Shown piece by piece: positions 50,661-60,803 of a stretch of 64,000 bases of DNA (the stretch's first letter is position 1; every line of letters starts with the position of its first letter). The position numbers were made by a program, and so were the translations under genes. The DNA comes from Leishmania mexicana MHOM/GT/2001/U1103 (taxonomy: Eukaryota > Euglenozoa > Kinetoplastea > Trypanosomatida > Trypanosomatidae): positions 3,154,731 through 3,218,730 of the forward strand of contig NC_018324.1 of assembly GCF_000234665.1 (NCBI RefSeq). Reading direction: 5' to 3'. The notes beneath the pieces are model-generated. The model had not been told where the DNA came from. It made no database searches and worked only from the letters and a program-made list of their open reading frames with translations.

Positions 50661-52992
50661 CTTTTTTTTTGATGGGGCTCTACTGTTTCCAGCCACTTTC
50701 ACTACTAATAGAGTGATGTACAAGATGTCTCTCCTCTATGTCTTCTTTCCTTCTCGTGCGTTACAGGCGTGAAATGCTCTTGCGTATTTGACTGTATGGG
50801 ACTCTTGTCCTCTTTTTCCTTTTTCTTCCTTTTTTTTCTTTCATTTTTGCTCTTCATTGATGTTCGCCCTCCCTGCGTGCGTCTGTGTCTGTCTGTCTGT
50901 GTGTGTGTAAGGTGACCAGGTGTGTGTGTGTGTGTGGGAGGGGGGGGGAGGGGGAAGGTATTCGACCTCCTTTGATATGGGCTTTTGTCTTTGCGTCTTT
51001 TCAAGGTATTTTTCTTCCCTCCTTCTTTTCCCCCATCTTGTTATTATTTTTCGAATTCTCCTGGCGCTTATGGGGCCCTCTCTCTTTCCCCCCTTTTCTC
51101 CCTCTTTTTCCTTCCGCGCTCATGCCCGTCCTTGCCTTGCTTCTCTCCACTGGCACCGCGGTCTCGCTTTTTCTCTTCTCTCTTACTCCCCTTCTTTGTC
51201 TGCGTACGTGTGTGTGTGTGCACGCTCGTGGCGTGTATACCATTCTTGCGCTGTTGGCTCACGTCTTCGTTCCCTGGTAGCCCTCATGCCTTTCCCCTCC
51301 CTCTCTGTGGTCTCTTCCATCGTTGCCATCCGCACGTCCCTCTCATCTCTCTGCTCTCTCCCTCTCTCGCTGTCAACATTCTCCTTCTGACATATACGCA
51401 GAGAGAGAAATATACATGTATATGCGGAGAGAGGGCGAGCGAGCAGGCTTTCGAGCGTGAGGGGGCGGAGAGAACCGAGGGACGGTGGTACACAGAAGGG
51501 GAGAAAGGGTGGTGGTGGTGATAGTGGTCCAGAGGGAACCCTACGCGAAAGGCCACCGCAAGCTTCCCCCCTCCGCCTCTCCTGTGTTTGTTACCGCCTT
51601 TATCCCCTGAAGGCCAGCTACGGCTTGATCGCATGCGAGCGAGACACACGTAGCGCCACACCACGCGCGGATGAGAAACCAGTCAAACGTCGATGAAGCA
51701 GCGCGAACAGTGCTGACACGCAGCGAGAAACAGGAAAAGGAGTAACGATCAGACACACGCGTTCATTTTCCCGCAAAGTGAAGTCAAAGACAAAGGAAGC
51801 TGTCAAGACGGAGACACAACGTGTGGGGAGGGGGAGGAACGAAAAACGCAACAATGGACGACACACACACACACTCATATATACATATTCATACAGGTAA
51901 ACACTTCGTCGCGCGATAGTTCTCGCACGGGAAACACGCACTCAGGCTGCTGCATCATCCTGTCCCCCCTTTCTCTTTTCTCTGTATTTTCTGGGTTTAC
52001 TTATTTTTCTCCCTCTTTGCATACGTATGTATGCATGTGTGTGGGAGAGTGAAAAGTGAGCGCGGGAGGAGGGGGGCAAGAGAGCCGGACGTCGGAAGGG
52101 GGTGGGGGTGGAATAAGTGAGCCCTCTGCCTAGTAACCTGAGATGGTCCAGCAAGGGGTGAGTGGGTGAGTGGGGGGGGGGAAGAGAAAAGAAACCAATG
52201 ACGCAAACACGCACGTACAAAAAAAAACAAAAGAATGACACACAAAGCAAGCCGAATTACGGTGGTGTGCGCCGCGTCGCATGTCTGCATCACAGCGTGT
52301 GTATGTGTGTGGGCGGGAGGTGAACGTGCCGCTCTGTGTCTCTACAGAGATGCGCGGAGGTGGGACGACCACACGCACACACACCCACACACACACACAC
52401 ACACGCACAAAATTGCGTCCTGGAGGAGGGAAAGGGTGAGCGAGGCTAAGGGAGAGGAGGAAAGAGGCGACGCCGTCGAACTCAGGGCACTTATGCCGAG
52501 CGGAGGCGTACGTGGTTACGGCTCAGTATGCTTTCCTCCTGCTGTGATCTACATCCCGTTCGCCAACGTTCTTCTCCCTCAATGGGTGCGCACATGCACG
52601 TGCGTGTGCATGTATTTGCCACGATGAACATCCTCTTCCCTCTCTCCCGCCTGCCCCTCGCTTCTACGCTGATCCCATCACTGCCCACGTACGCCCACTG
52701 TAGCATGGGGCTACCCGGGCTCCGTCCGCCCTACGCTCACATCTCTGCCCTCACGCCTGCCTCACTCACGCCCTTTCTTTATCTCTGTCTTTGATAGCTC
52801 TTTCCTTTGGTGTTCTCTGCTTCGCCATCTCGTTGCTCTCCTCACGCACCTCTAACCCATACAAGCATGTGCAACGGAGAAGTCTAACTGACAGTAGAAT
52901 CCACATCCAAGTGTCGCGGGCCAAAACACTGAACGATCAACGGGTGCTGTCTGGAGACGGTTACAAACGAAAAAAAAAGAGAGTGTGAAGTC

Positions 52993-54276
52993 ATGCGTGC
53001 CACCTTTCTCTGGTTACGCACTTCGCGCAAAGGACCGGGTAGCTGGTCAGAGCCGGTTCTGCTCTACTCCCAACATCGTATGCTCAATGTCGGCGACGGG
53101 CCTGGAATGGTTGGGAGCAGTGCCCCCTCCCGCAGTGGCAGCAAAAGTGCTGCCCCCAGTGGGTCGTCGGCTTTTCGGCGAAGCGGCAGCGGTATCGGGG
53201 CAACGCCGCTGGGAGCGTCTCCCATCGGAGCTTCCTCCGTCTTCTACAACGGCGCCGACAACGCTACGCAGCATGCTCCCTACGGCCCGGGTGCGCTGAG
53301 CGGGGGCTGGGGCGACGGTGCTCCGGACCCTTCTCTGTACAGCTGGAAGGCCGACCCGTCGCGAAATCGCCCGCCGCCATACATGCAGCCGTCGCTGTCG
53401 GGATTGCGTGGCGATGGAGAGAGTGGGCTGCCTCAGAATGCAAAGCGCGTAGAGACGGCCTCGCGACCTATCGAAGAGGCGGGTGGGAGGAGCAGTGCCA
53501 GCGGTGACTCCAAGGACGGCACCACGAATACGAACTGGGTCGGCGGTCCGGCAGGTGGCGCCATCCACGATACGCTCGAGCGCGCCACGTTGCAGCACGC
53601 CTTCGGCAAAGGCGACTTCTCCATGGTAGATCGACAGCAGCTGACTCTCACGCGGTTGATGCAGCTCATGCTGGACGCCACGCTGAAGCCGCGCGACCCC
53701 GACAGCCGCGGGCTCGGTGGTGACGGCGCCACGAAGCTCGCGGAGCAGCGCGAGGAGCTCAAGCTGATGGACCAGCGCATCGTACCGTTCCAGCACGACG
53801 AGGTGATGAACGACTACCTGAAGAACATCGACAGGCTACATAGCCCAAGTGGAGCGCTGTGCCAGCGCGACGTGCTCAAGGGTCGTCTGGTTGGGCTACT
53901 CTTCTTCACAGAGTCGGAGCGCTCCCTCACCTTTATGCGGTATCTGCAGCGCTTTCACAAGCGGCACAGCCCTGACTTCGTCGTCGTCGCCGTGTCACTC
54001 GCCGCGAAGGAGATGATGGACATTACGCGCCCCTTCGGCTTCTTTCACTGCACGCACCGCGACGGGGCGTCATGGGTGTCGCGCGATGCTGGGCTGGTGC
54101 TGCGCCCTTTCGTTGCGCTGCCCCGCCTAATTGTGGTGAACGGCACAAGCGGAATCGAGGTCACCCGTGGCGGGGTAACAGCCGTCATGGCGAACCCGGA
54201 CACGTGCTTCCAGGCGTGGCGGCGCGGCGAGGGTGGGTACCGGTACCGCGACTGGCTCAAATCCATGTACATGTGA
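52993..54276 (+). CDS. Thioredoxin-fold (tryparedoxin/nucleoredoxin-like) protein lacking the CxxC site
   Basis: 427 aa from ATG 52993; an alternative Met (MLNVGDG) at 53080 is equally plausible. Residues 1-~230 are Gly/Ser/Pro-rich and probably disordered. Residues ~270-427 look like the tryparedoxin/nucleoredoxin domain: GRLVGLLFFTESERSLTFM (near 296) stands where FFSASWCPPC would be, then the strand DFVVVAVSLAAKEM, and ALPRLIVVNG with a predicted cis-Pro at 377. The redox motif is replaced by ESERSL, with no Cys pair, so disulfide chemistry is not expected. The N-terminus MRATFLWLRTSRK could act as a mitochondrial presequence, which is speculative. Domain call is by pattern and moderately sure; function unknown. 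Confidence 0.75.
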   Translation: MRATFLWLRTSRKGPGSWSEPVLLYSQHRMLNVGDGPGMVGSSAPSRSGSKSAAPSGSSAFRRSGSGIGATPLGASPIGASSVFYNGADNATQHAPYGPGALSGGWGDGAPDPSLYSWKADPSRNRPPPYMQPSLSGLRGDGESGLPQNAKRVETASRPIEEAGGRSSASGDSKDGTTNTNWVGGPAGGAIHDTLERATLQHAFGKGDFSMVDRQQLTLTRLMQLMLDATLKPRDPDSRGLGGDGATKLAEQREELKLMDQRIVPFQHDEVMNDYLKNIDRLHSPSGALCQRDVLKGRLVGLLFFTESERSLTFMRYLQRFHKRHSPDFVVVAVSLAAKEMMDITRPFGFFHCTHRDGASWVSRDAGLVLRPFVALPRLIVVNGTSGIEVTRGGVTAVMANPDTCFQAWRRGEGGYRYRDWLKSMYM

Positions 54277-56795
54277 AGGGATGGCGTGAGGTCGGTTGGA
54301 GGTTGAGGGTTGAGGAAGGGGGAGGGAGGTGTGGAAAGCTGGTGAGATGGCGAAGGCGTACCCGCGCAGCAGGAGGAGGGGTTGGCATGACGCAGTCCCG
54401 CCCTTTTTCCTTTGCTGTTGTAGGCGTGCTGTGTCTCCTCTTATCGTCGTTCCCCCTCCATTCATTGTGCGCGTGTCCTCTCACCGTCTACTTGTGTGTG
54501 CTTCCTAGGCAACTTCCTCCCCCGTTTCCTGGCCAACAGCAACGCCCCCACGCGTAAGCACATACAGGAGTAAGCGACGGCCCATCAACGCCTCTCGTTC
54601 TCCGGCATGGTTTCGTTCTTGGTTTGTGTGTGCACTGGCGCCGGACCCCTCCTCCCCCCTCCGTGTTCCTCCCCTCTCCCCGATTCTCTGTGATGAGAGA
54701 GCGATCCTGCAGAGCTGACAATGCGACAAGAAGGTCAACACACGCGCACACCAAACAAAGAGCGGAAAGATCTCCACGCCAGGGCGCTAGGTCGAGCGTG
54801 TGTCCGCCTCACTGCACCCGCCAACAGAAGGAGAGGCAAGGCTAGGGCAGAGAGGAGGAGGGAGGGAGCCAGGTTCCTCGCGCAAGCACAGCTGCACCCA
54901 TTATCTGCGTGCGTGTGCCGTTGCCAGGGCCCAGCTCCGTACCCGTTCCTCCCTCGACCCCCGTCGTTCTTCCCCTCTGTCTGCCTCTCCGCTCGCTGCC
55001 ATCCTCCCCACCCATCCCTCCGGCACTCCTCTCCATGCGCCACCCGCCCATCTTCGACACCCTTTTTTTTCTCGTCTCCCTATCGTCTCTGTGACGGCGG
55101 AATCACTCCGCCGGGAGCGAAACCCACGAATACCGCCACGAAAAGACGTGCACATCGGTGTGTGTCCGACTCTCTTCTCGCGCTCCCTCCATCCTGCGCC
55201 GCCCTCTTCCTCCGCTCAGCACACTCCCCCCCCCCGTCTCTGTCGTGGTCGTTTTCGCCAGCGTTTTGATTTGCATTCGAGAAAGCGCCACGACAAGTCA
55301 CCCCGCAGCGCTCTGCCCCCCTCCCCTTTGACCTCACACCTGCCCCACCCACCACCTCCATCGCCGTCATACACACCACTGTGTACGTCCCTTCCACCAC
55401 GCTTCCGCGTCTGCAAGCTTGGAGGGCTTGTGGGCTTCTCTTCTTTTTTGTTTTCATCACTGGCCGCTTTGGGACGCCGTGCCAGATCGCAGCTGTCTTC
55501 CGTCTCACAACTTCAGCACCCCCCCTCCCCGACTCTGTCCCCTCTATCCTCAGAGCCCTTCGGCAACATTTCTTTCGTTCCCCCCACTTTACCGCCCTTT
55601 GTACCTTCCTATCTCTACACACGCACAAGTGCATACACACCGATTTGGTGCCTTCGCGTGCTTCCTTAGAAGCAAAGAGTGGATTTCCCCGCTTCTCTGC
55701 GTCTCTTTGCCTGCCCCTCCCCCCTCGCTCCCCTCTCACACAGGTACACGTCACCCGTACCTACTTGAAAAGCAATCCATTCATATCTAGACCTCCCTCC
55801 TCCTCGCTGGTGTGCTCCAGGGAAACACGTGCGTTTCGAAGACCTCCTCCCTCCCCATACGTGTGCCCTCTCTCCTTTTTGTTGTTCTCTCTCTCTCCCC
55901 TCCCCGCTCATCGTTGCAGCGAGTGAAGAGCCGACGCTGAGGTCGACTCACAGGCAAGTGTGTCTGCTCAGGAGACGACGTCTGCGCAAAAGGAGGAAGT
56001 GAAAAGGCACAGCAACAGAGACAAGGTACAAGGACAGAGCGACTGTCCCCCACCCCCTTCCCCCATTCTTCCCTCCTTCTTGTACCTCTTTATTGTACCT
56101 GACTGTCGCTACTTGTAGTGTTGGATACACGGAGCGCACCTACGCCCTGCCCCGTCGCTCCTTTCGCTTTTCCTTTGGTCTCCTTCCCACCACTCTTTCT
56201 CGCCTTTGAGGTGGAAAAGAGTTGCGCACGGTCCCCGCGCCCTCCTTCACCAACCCCCCTCCCCTCCCTCCCCTCCTCCTCCTCCTGCATCGCCGCTTCC
56301 CGGTCTGCACAATCTCTATCTCTTTGGTTTCTCTTACTGCACGTTCTGCGCGCCACACAAAGCGGGGCCGGGGGAGAGGGAGCCCGGAGGAAAAAAAGAT
56401 CAGACGTGCCAAGAGAGCACAAACGCCGCCTGTGACTAAGACGGCGCGACGTGGCTTTCTCGCCTTCCTCTCAGTATTTGCTGTTGCGCGCGCTCTCTTT
56501 TACCGCATCACTTCTTCGCTGTTTGCACCGGCGGGCGGTCTTGACGCGTCTGTGCAGAGACGAAACGCAATCAGGAGAGAGTGGTTGCCGCCCACATCCC
56601 CTCTCTCCCCTGCCCGGCTCATTTTGGCGTTAGTGCCTCACGAGAGGGGTGGGGAGGCTAACAACGAGTTAGAGAGCGACAAGTGCACGCGGAAGCGTCT
56701 GCACGTCGCGCAGAGATTCATCGACAAGAGGAGGATCGCCATCACACTGCCACACCTTGACAAGACGGTGGACAGCGGTCACTGCTTCTCAGCAC
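54277..56795 (+). other. Intergenic region
   Basis: 2.5 kb without a supported gene. C/T-rich blocks through 54900-55900 produce several Pro/Ser-rich reading frames up to 289 codons that lack codon bias or family resemblance. A pyrimidine run with AG at 56476-56477 may serve the kinase gene. Confidence 0.55.
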
Positions 56796-57962
56796 ATGAG
56801 CACACGAAACACAAGCTCAGACATGTCGGCCGCCATGCAGCACGGGAATAGAGACTTGGCGGAGCGTGACGTGGCCAATGCCAAGAACGCGCCTAAAGTC
56901 GCGTCAGAGGCGGAAATAGACCGCCGCAACGTTCTCTTTGCAGAGGCGCTGCGGTGTGCCTCCATTGCGATGCGGGTCGGCGACGACCCGGCGTACATCT
57001 GGACACCGCAGTGGCTCGGCGCTGGCTCGTTCGGTACAGTGACGCTTGCATACCGTCACGATGGCGACGCTGCTTGGCGCAAGACCGCGGTGAAGCGGCT
57101 ATCGCTGCGCAAAGAGACGCGCCTCTCAGCGGTGCTAGAGATGGTGCGGTGCGCCGGGCGTGAGGTGGCCCTGTGCCGTCGCGCTGGGGTGTCGCCGCAC
57201 GTTGTGCCGATGTACGAGCCGTGGTTCGACTGCCGGGAGGGCGTGATCGCGCTGCCGATGGACGCGGGTGACTTCAGCCTGGAGCGGTACGCGGTGCACT
57301 GCGGCTTTCGGTTCCCGCCGCTGGTGCTGCTGTCGCTGTGCGCGCAGTGCGCGCGTGCTGTGGCGCATCTGCATTGGAGCAGGGTTGTGCACCGTGACGT
57401 GAAGCCAGAGAACTTCGTGGTGAATGTCTTCGACGCTGGTGATGGTGGTTGTGGCTGCAGTGGCGTGCGGCCGCCGCTCGTGCGCATACTTGACTTTGGG
57501 CTCGCGTGCGGCGTGGAGGAGGTCGGGCAGGAGCTGAAGCGTTGCGTGGGGACACCGCACTACATGGCACCGGAGACGTTTTCGCAGCTCTGCGACTGCG
57601 ACGTGCCTGCGGCGTGTGACGTGTGGAGCCTCGGGGTGACCTTGTTCCGATTGGCCACTGGCGTCTTCCCGGTCTTCGAGATGGACAGGACGTGGCGGCA
57701 ACCGCCCTTCACCGATTTACACAGCGGAAAGCTGTGGCCCCCCTCGAGGAATCTCTTTCATGAGCCGTTGTCGGCGGAATCGCTAGCGGTGTTGTCAGTC
57801 GCTGCGTCGATGCTCGTGCTGGACCCCCGATGCCGACCCACCGCGGATTCTGTGTTGCTACAGCTGCAGAGCTTTCAGGAGGCGTTCAGTCACCAGATCC
57901 AGTCATGGCCTCCAGGGCCTTTGCCGCAACCCTGCCATGTCTTGCAACGCGCACCTAAGTGA
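56796..57962 (+). CDS. Protein kinase, complete catalytic motifs
   Basis: 388 aa from ATG 56796 (MSTRNT); the frame continues upstream only from a TTG codon. MSAAMQ 30 bases on is an alternative start. The kinase domain covers ~70-375: glycine loop GAGSFGTV (from residue 75), Lys100 in TAVKRL, catalytic loop HRDVKPEN (His199, Asp201), DFGLA (Asp233), activation segment GTPHYMAPE, DVWSLGVTLFR in helix F and DPRCRPT before the end. All residues needed for phosphotransfer are present. The linker between HRD and DFG is longer than usual (DAGDGGCGCSG). It resembles CAMK/NEK-like kinases but I cannot assign a group. Bases 57018-57694 recur without visible change at 59926-60602 in a pseudogene 2.9 kb downstream. 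Confidence 0.92.
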   Translation: MSTRNTSSDMSAAMQHGNRDLAERDVANAKNAPKVASEAEIDRRNVLFAEALRCASIAMRVGDDPAYIWTPQWLGAGSFGTVTLAYRHDGDAAWRKTAVKRLSLRKETRLSAVLEMVRCAGREVALCRRAGVSPHVVPMYEPWFDCREGVIALPMDAGDFSLERYAVHCGFRFPPLVLLSLCAQCARAVAHLHWSRVVHRDVKPENFVVNVFDAGDGGCGCSGVRPPLVRILDFGLACGVEEVGQELKRCVGTPHYMAPETFSQLCDCDVPAACDVWSLGVTLFRLATGVFPVFEMDRTWRQPPFTDLHSGKLWPPSRNLFHEPLSAESLAVLSVAASMLVLDPRCRPTADSVLLQLQSFQEAFSHQIQSWPPGPLPQPCHVLQRAPK

Positions 57963-59845
57963 GGAAGAGGGCGAGGAGGCAACAAATGTGCGAGCGCATG
58001 CGTGTGAGTGCGTGTCGTTTCTCCCTCCCTCTGCTGCCGCCGCCGCTGCCAGCCCCTCCCCGTGTACGTTTGTACGTTATCCTTCGTGTCATTTTTTTTC
58101 GTTCCTTCTCACATCGTTCTTCCTTTCCCTTTTGCTTCCGACACCGCGCATCGACTCTGGTTCGCGTCTTCTCATACATGCGTGCATACACCTATAAATA
58201 CATCTATATCTGTATCTATCTATCTCTCTATATATGCAGACATGCACATGTACACACATCTGTGTGTGTATATATATATATGAGTACAAGTATATATATA
58301 TATAAACTAAATGAATATATTTATCTCTATATAGTTCTCTGGTTACTTATGTGCTTCCTATTTTTGTCTTATCCTTCCACTATTCTCCCCCTCCCCCTTC
58401 CGACGACCCCGTTTTTTTTTCTCTTATCCTTTCACTTGCTTCAAGCGGGGGTGCTGCGCCGTGTCGGTTGTCTTCCTGCACACCGCTTTCCTCTACGCAT
58501 GCGACATTCTCGAATCACCTCGCGCGCTCCCCCGCTTGAAGCAAAGCAGAGTAACCACACGAGTGTGTGTGCGTGCATCCTTCACTAAACCTGTTTCCTC
58601 CCTACTCAGAAGTCTGTTTCGTATGTGTGTGTGTGTCTACGTGCTGGAGTTGGTGTTTTGTTGGACTCGCCTCTTTATCTTTGTCTGTGCTTCTGCGCCG
58701 TAATGTGCAATGCGTGTGTGCGTGTCGTTCAATGCGCATGCTCCTCCCCTTTGCTCTTTCCCTCCCTCCCTTTCTTCCCCTCCCCTCCCCCTTCTTTAGT
58801 GCTTGTCGACACTTTGGTTTCATGTCATCCTGTGGGATGAATGCTCCCTGGTGTCGGCCTGTGTCTGTGGATGTCTGCGCAGGTGTGTGACTGAGGAACG
58901 CAAGCTAGCGGTGTCGTCGTCGCCGCTCTGTCTTTCTCCTCCTCTCCCTCCTCAGCGCTTTCATATGTTTATATACGTTTTTGAATGCCCCCTCCCCAGG
59001 GATGATCTCTTGGTATGGAGAGAGCCGCGGGGGGGGCGATATCTTCGGACCACCACAGAACGTACTGGGAACGCGCTCCCTCGAACGTAAGGAGGCGGCG
59101 AAAAAGAAAAGGAAGATTTTGTAGATGGCCGTGTCTTTTCTCGATGGGTGTCTCTCTCTGTATGTGTATGTGTGTGTGTGCGCTTCATGCCCCACCGATG
59201 GGCGCCTTCTTTTCCTATCTTTACCGTTCTGCATGGGAAGATCGTCAGCTCATCCAGCGCATACAACCGTTTGTTCGTTCGGACCTCGCTGTTGCACTGC
59301 AGTGCGCGCCATCCACTAAACCCCCTCTGCGTTGCGCTAGTTTTCACGCAGACGGACAAGCACACCGTCTCCGTGTAGAGATGTGCGGAGTGAACCGCTT
59401 TCTCGTTCTTGGCTCTCCTCTTCGCACCTTCGAGCTCAGCATTACGTCGTGTAGTCTCTCGACGGTGCTTCTAGCCGCCGCGACGGACCGTGTGCGTTGC
59501 TCCCCTACTCGTTTGGGCGTCGAGACTGCGCCGTGTCGTAATGCATCTCTCACCAAACAACAGCAAAACGTACTGTTCGTGCTGCTCTTCTCCACCTGCT
59601 CTTGCGCCGCTCTCTTCCTACATATGTCTTGATGACCACCACTCCTTTAACACGCACCGCATCACTGAACACGCGCGTCTTACTCTATCTGTGCGTCTGT
59701 CTGTGTGTGCATGCCAGGAAACTGACAGCCCGTGGCCCCTGTTCCCCTTCTCCCCTCCCGCACCATCTGCACAGCTGTGCATGCTTCTCCACCGCGTGTA
59801 TGGTTACTTGATCGCCTGTACAAAGTGCTTTGCAAACTTTGAGTG
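57963..59845 (+). other. Intergenic region
   Basis: 1.9 kb between kinase and pseudogene. It has an AT microsatellite at 58192-58330, GT runs, and no supported gene. Confidence 0.55.
58192..58330 (+). repeat. AT-rich microsatellite block
   Basis: TCTA, TATA and TGTG repeats with two TA runs (58270-58281 and 58289-58303) in otherwise GC-rich surroundings. Confidence 0.8.
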
Positions 59846-60803
59846 ATGAGTGGCCCCATCGCTGATAATGCAGACATCATTGCCCCTTCAGCTGACCCGT
59901 GCTTCCCCAACGCTGTTTTTGAGTGGGCGCTGGCTCGTTCGGTACAGTGACGCTTGCATACCGTCACGATGGCGACGCTGCTTGGCGCAAGACCGCGGTG
60001 AAGCGGCTATCGCTGCGCAAAGAGACGCGCCTCTCAGCGGTGCTAGAGATGGTGCGGTGCGCCGGGCGTGAGGTGGCCCTGTGCCGTCGCGCTGGGGTGT
60101 CGCCGCACGTTGTGCCGATGTACGAGCCGTGGTTCGACTGCCGGGAGGGCGTGATCGCGCTGCCGATGGACGCGGGTGACTTCAGCCTGGAGCGGTACGC
60201 GGTGCACTGCGGCTTTCGGTTCCCGCCGCTGGTGCTGCTGTCGCTGTGCGCGCAGTGCGCGCGTGCTGTGGCGCATCTGCATTGGAGCAGGGTTGTGCAC
60301 CGTGACGTGAAGCCAGAGAACTTCGTGGTGAATGTCTTCGACGCTGGTGATGGTGGTTGTGGCTGCAGTGGCGTGCGGCCGCCGCTCGTGCGCATACTTG
60401 ACTTTGGGCTCGCGTGCGGCGTGGAGGAGGTCGGGCAGGAGCTGAAGCGTTGCGTGGGGACACCGCACTACATGGCACCGGAGACGTTTTCGCAGCTCTG
60501 CGACTGCGACGTGCCTGCGGCGTGTGACGTGTGGAGCCTCGGGGTGACCTTGTTCCGATTGGCCACTGGCGTCTTCCCGGTCTTCGAGATGGACAGGACG
60601 TGACGGCGTCGTTGCCTCCCCCAAGTGCCCCCTCGACTTGCTTGATGTTCCCCGCCTGCGATCACCGCGGCCACGAGTTGTCGAGCGTGCCGCGCGCCGT
60701 GGTGACTGTGGCCGCATCGATCCTTGCCGTGAACCCGCGCCGTCGCCCAACCGTGGTAAGCGTTCTACTGCAGCTGCAGGGCATCCAGGGCCTGCACTGC
60801 TGA
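59846..60803 (+). pseudogene. Kinase pseudogene with converted central tract and two frameshifts
   Basis: Three pieces lie in three frames. An N-terminal piece from ATG 59846 (MSGPIADNADIIAPS) differs from the upstream kinase. At 59926 a 677-bp tract begins that I cannot distinguish from 57018-57694 of the upstream kinase; relative to it, four bases (CTCG) just before the glycine loop are missing, so the tract is out of frame with the N-terminal piece. In the tract frame a TGA at 60601 ends translation. The C-lobe tail continues in a third frame (SSVPRAVVTVAASILAVNP to QGIQGLHC, stop at 60801-60803) and is only moderately similar to the upstream kinase tail. A full kinase cannot be made. The tract itself keeps the glycine loop, Lys, HRD and DFG. 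Confidence 0.85.

Larger units (their letters stand above)
48469..52992 (+). other. Long intergenic region after SMP-1
   Basis: 4.5 kb without a supported gene, the longest gap in the window. It contains T-homopolymer blocks (49133-49165, 49240-49275), C/T blocks, CA at 50228-50247, a perfect AT-rich palindrome at 50574-50615 and G runs near 50940-50955 and 52168-52180. A short frame at 49908-50183 (91 aa, Arg/Lys/Gly-rich) has an ATG but no coding signal I trust. Confidence 0.55.

Noticed and set aside
54800..55669. 289-codon frame in the intergenic region before the kinase
   Set aside because: Pro/Ser/His/Arg-rich reading of C/T tracts with overlapping open frames of similar length; no conserved motif.
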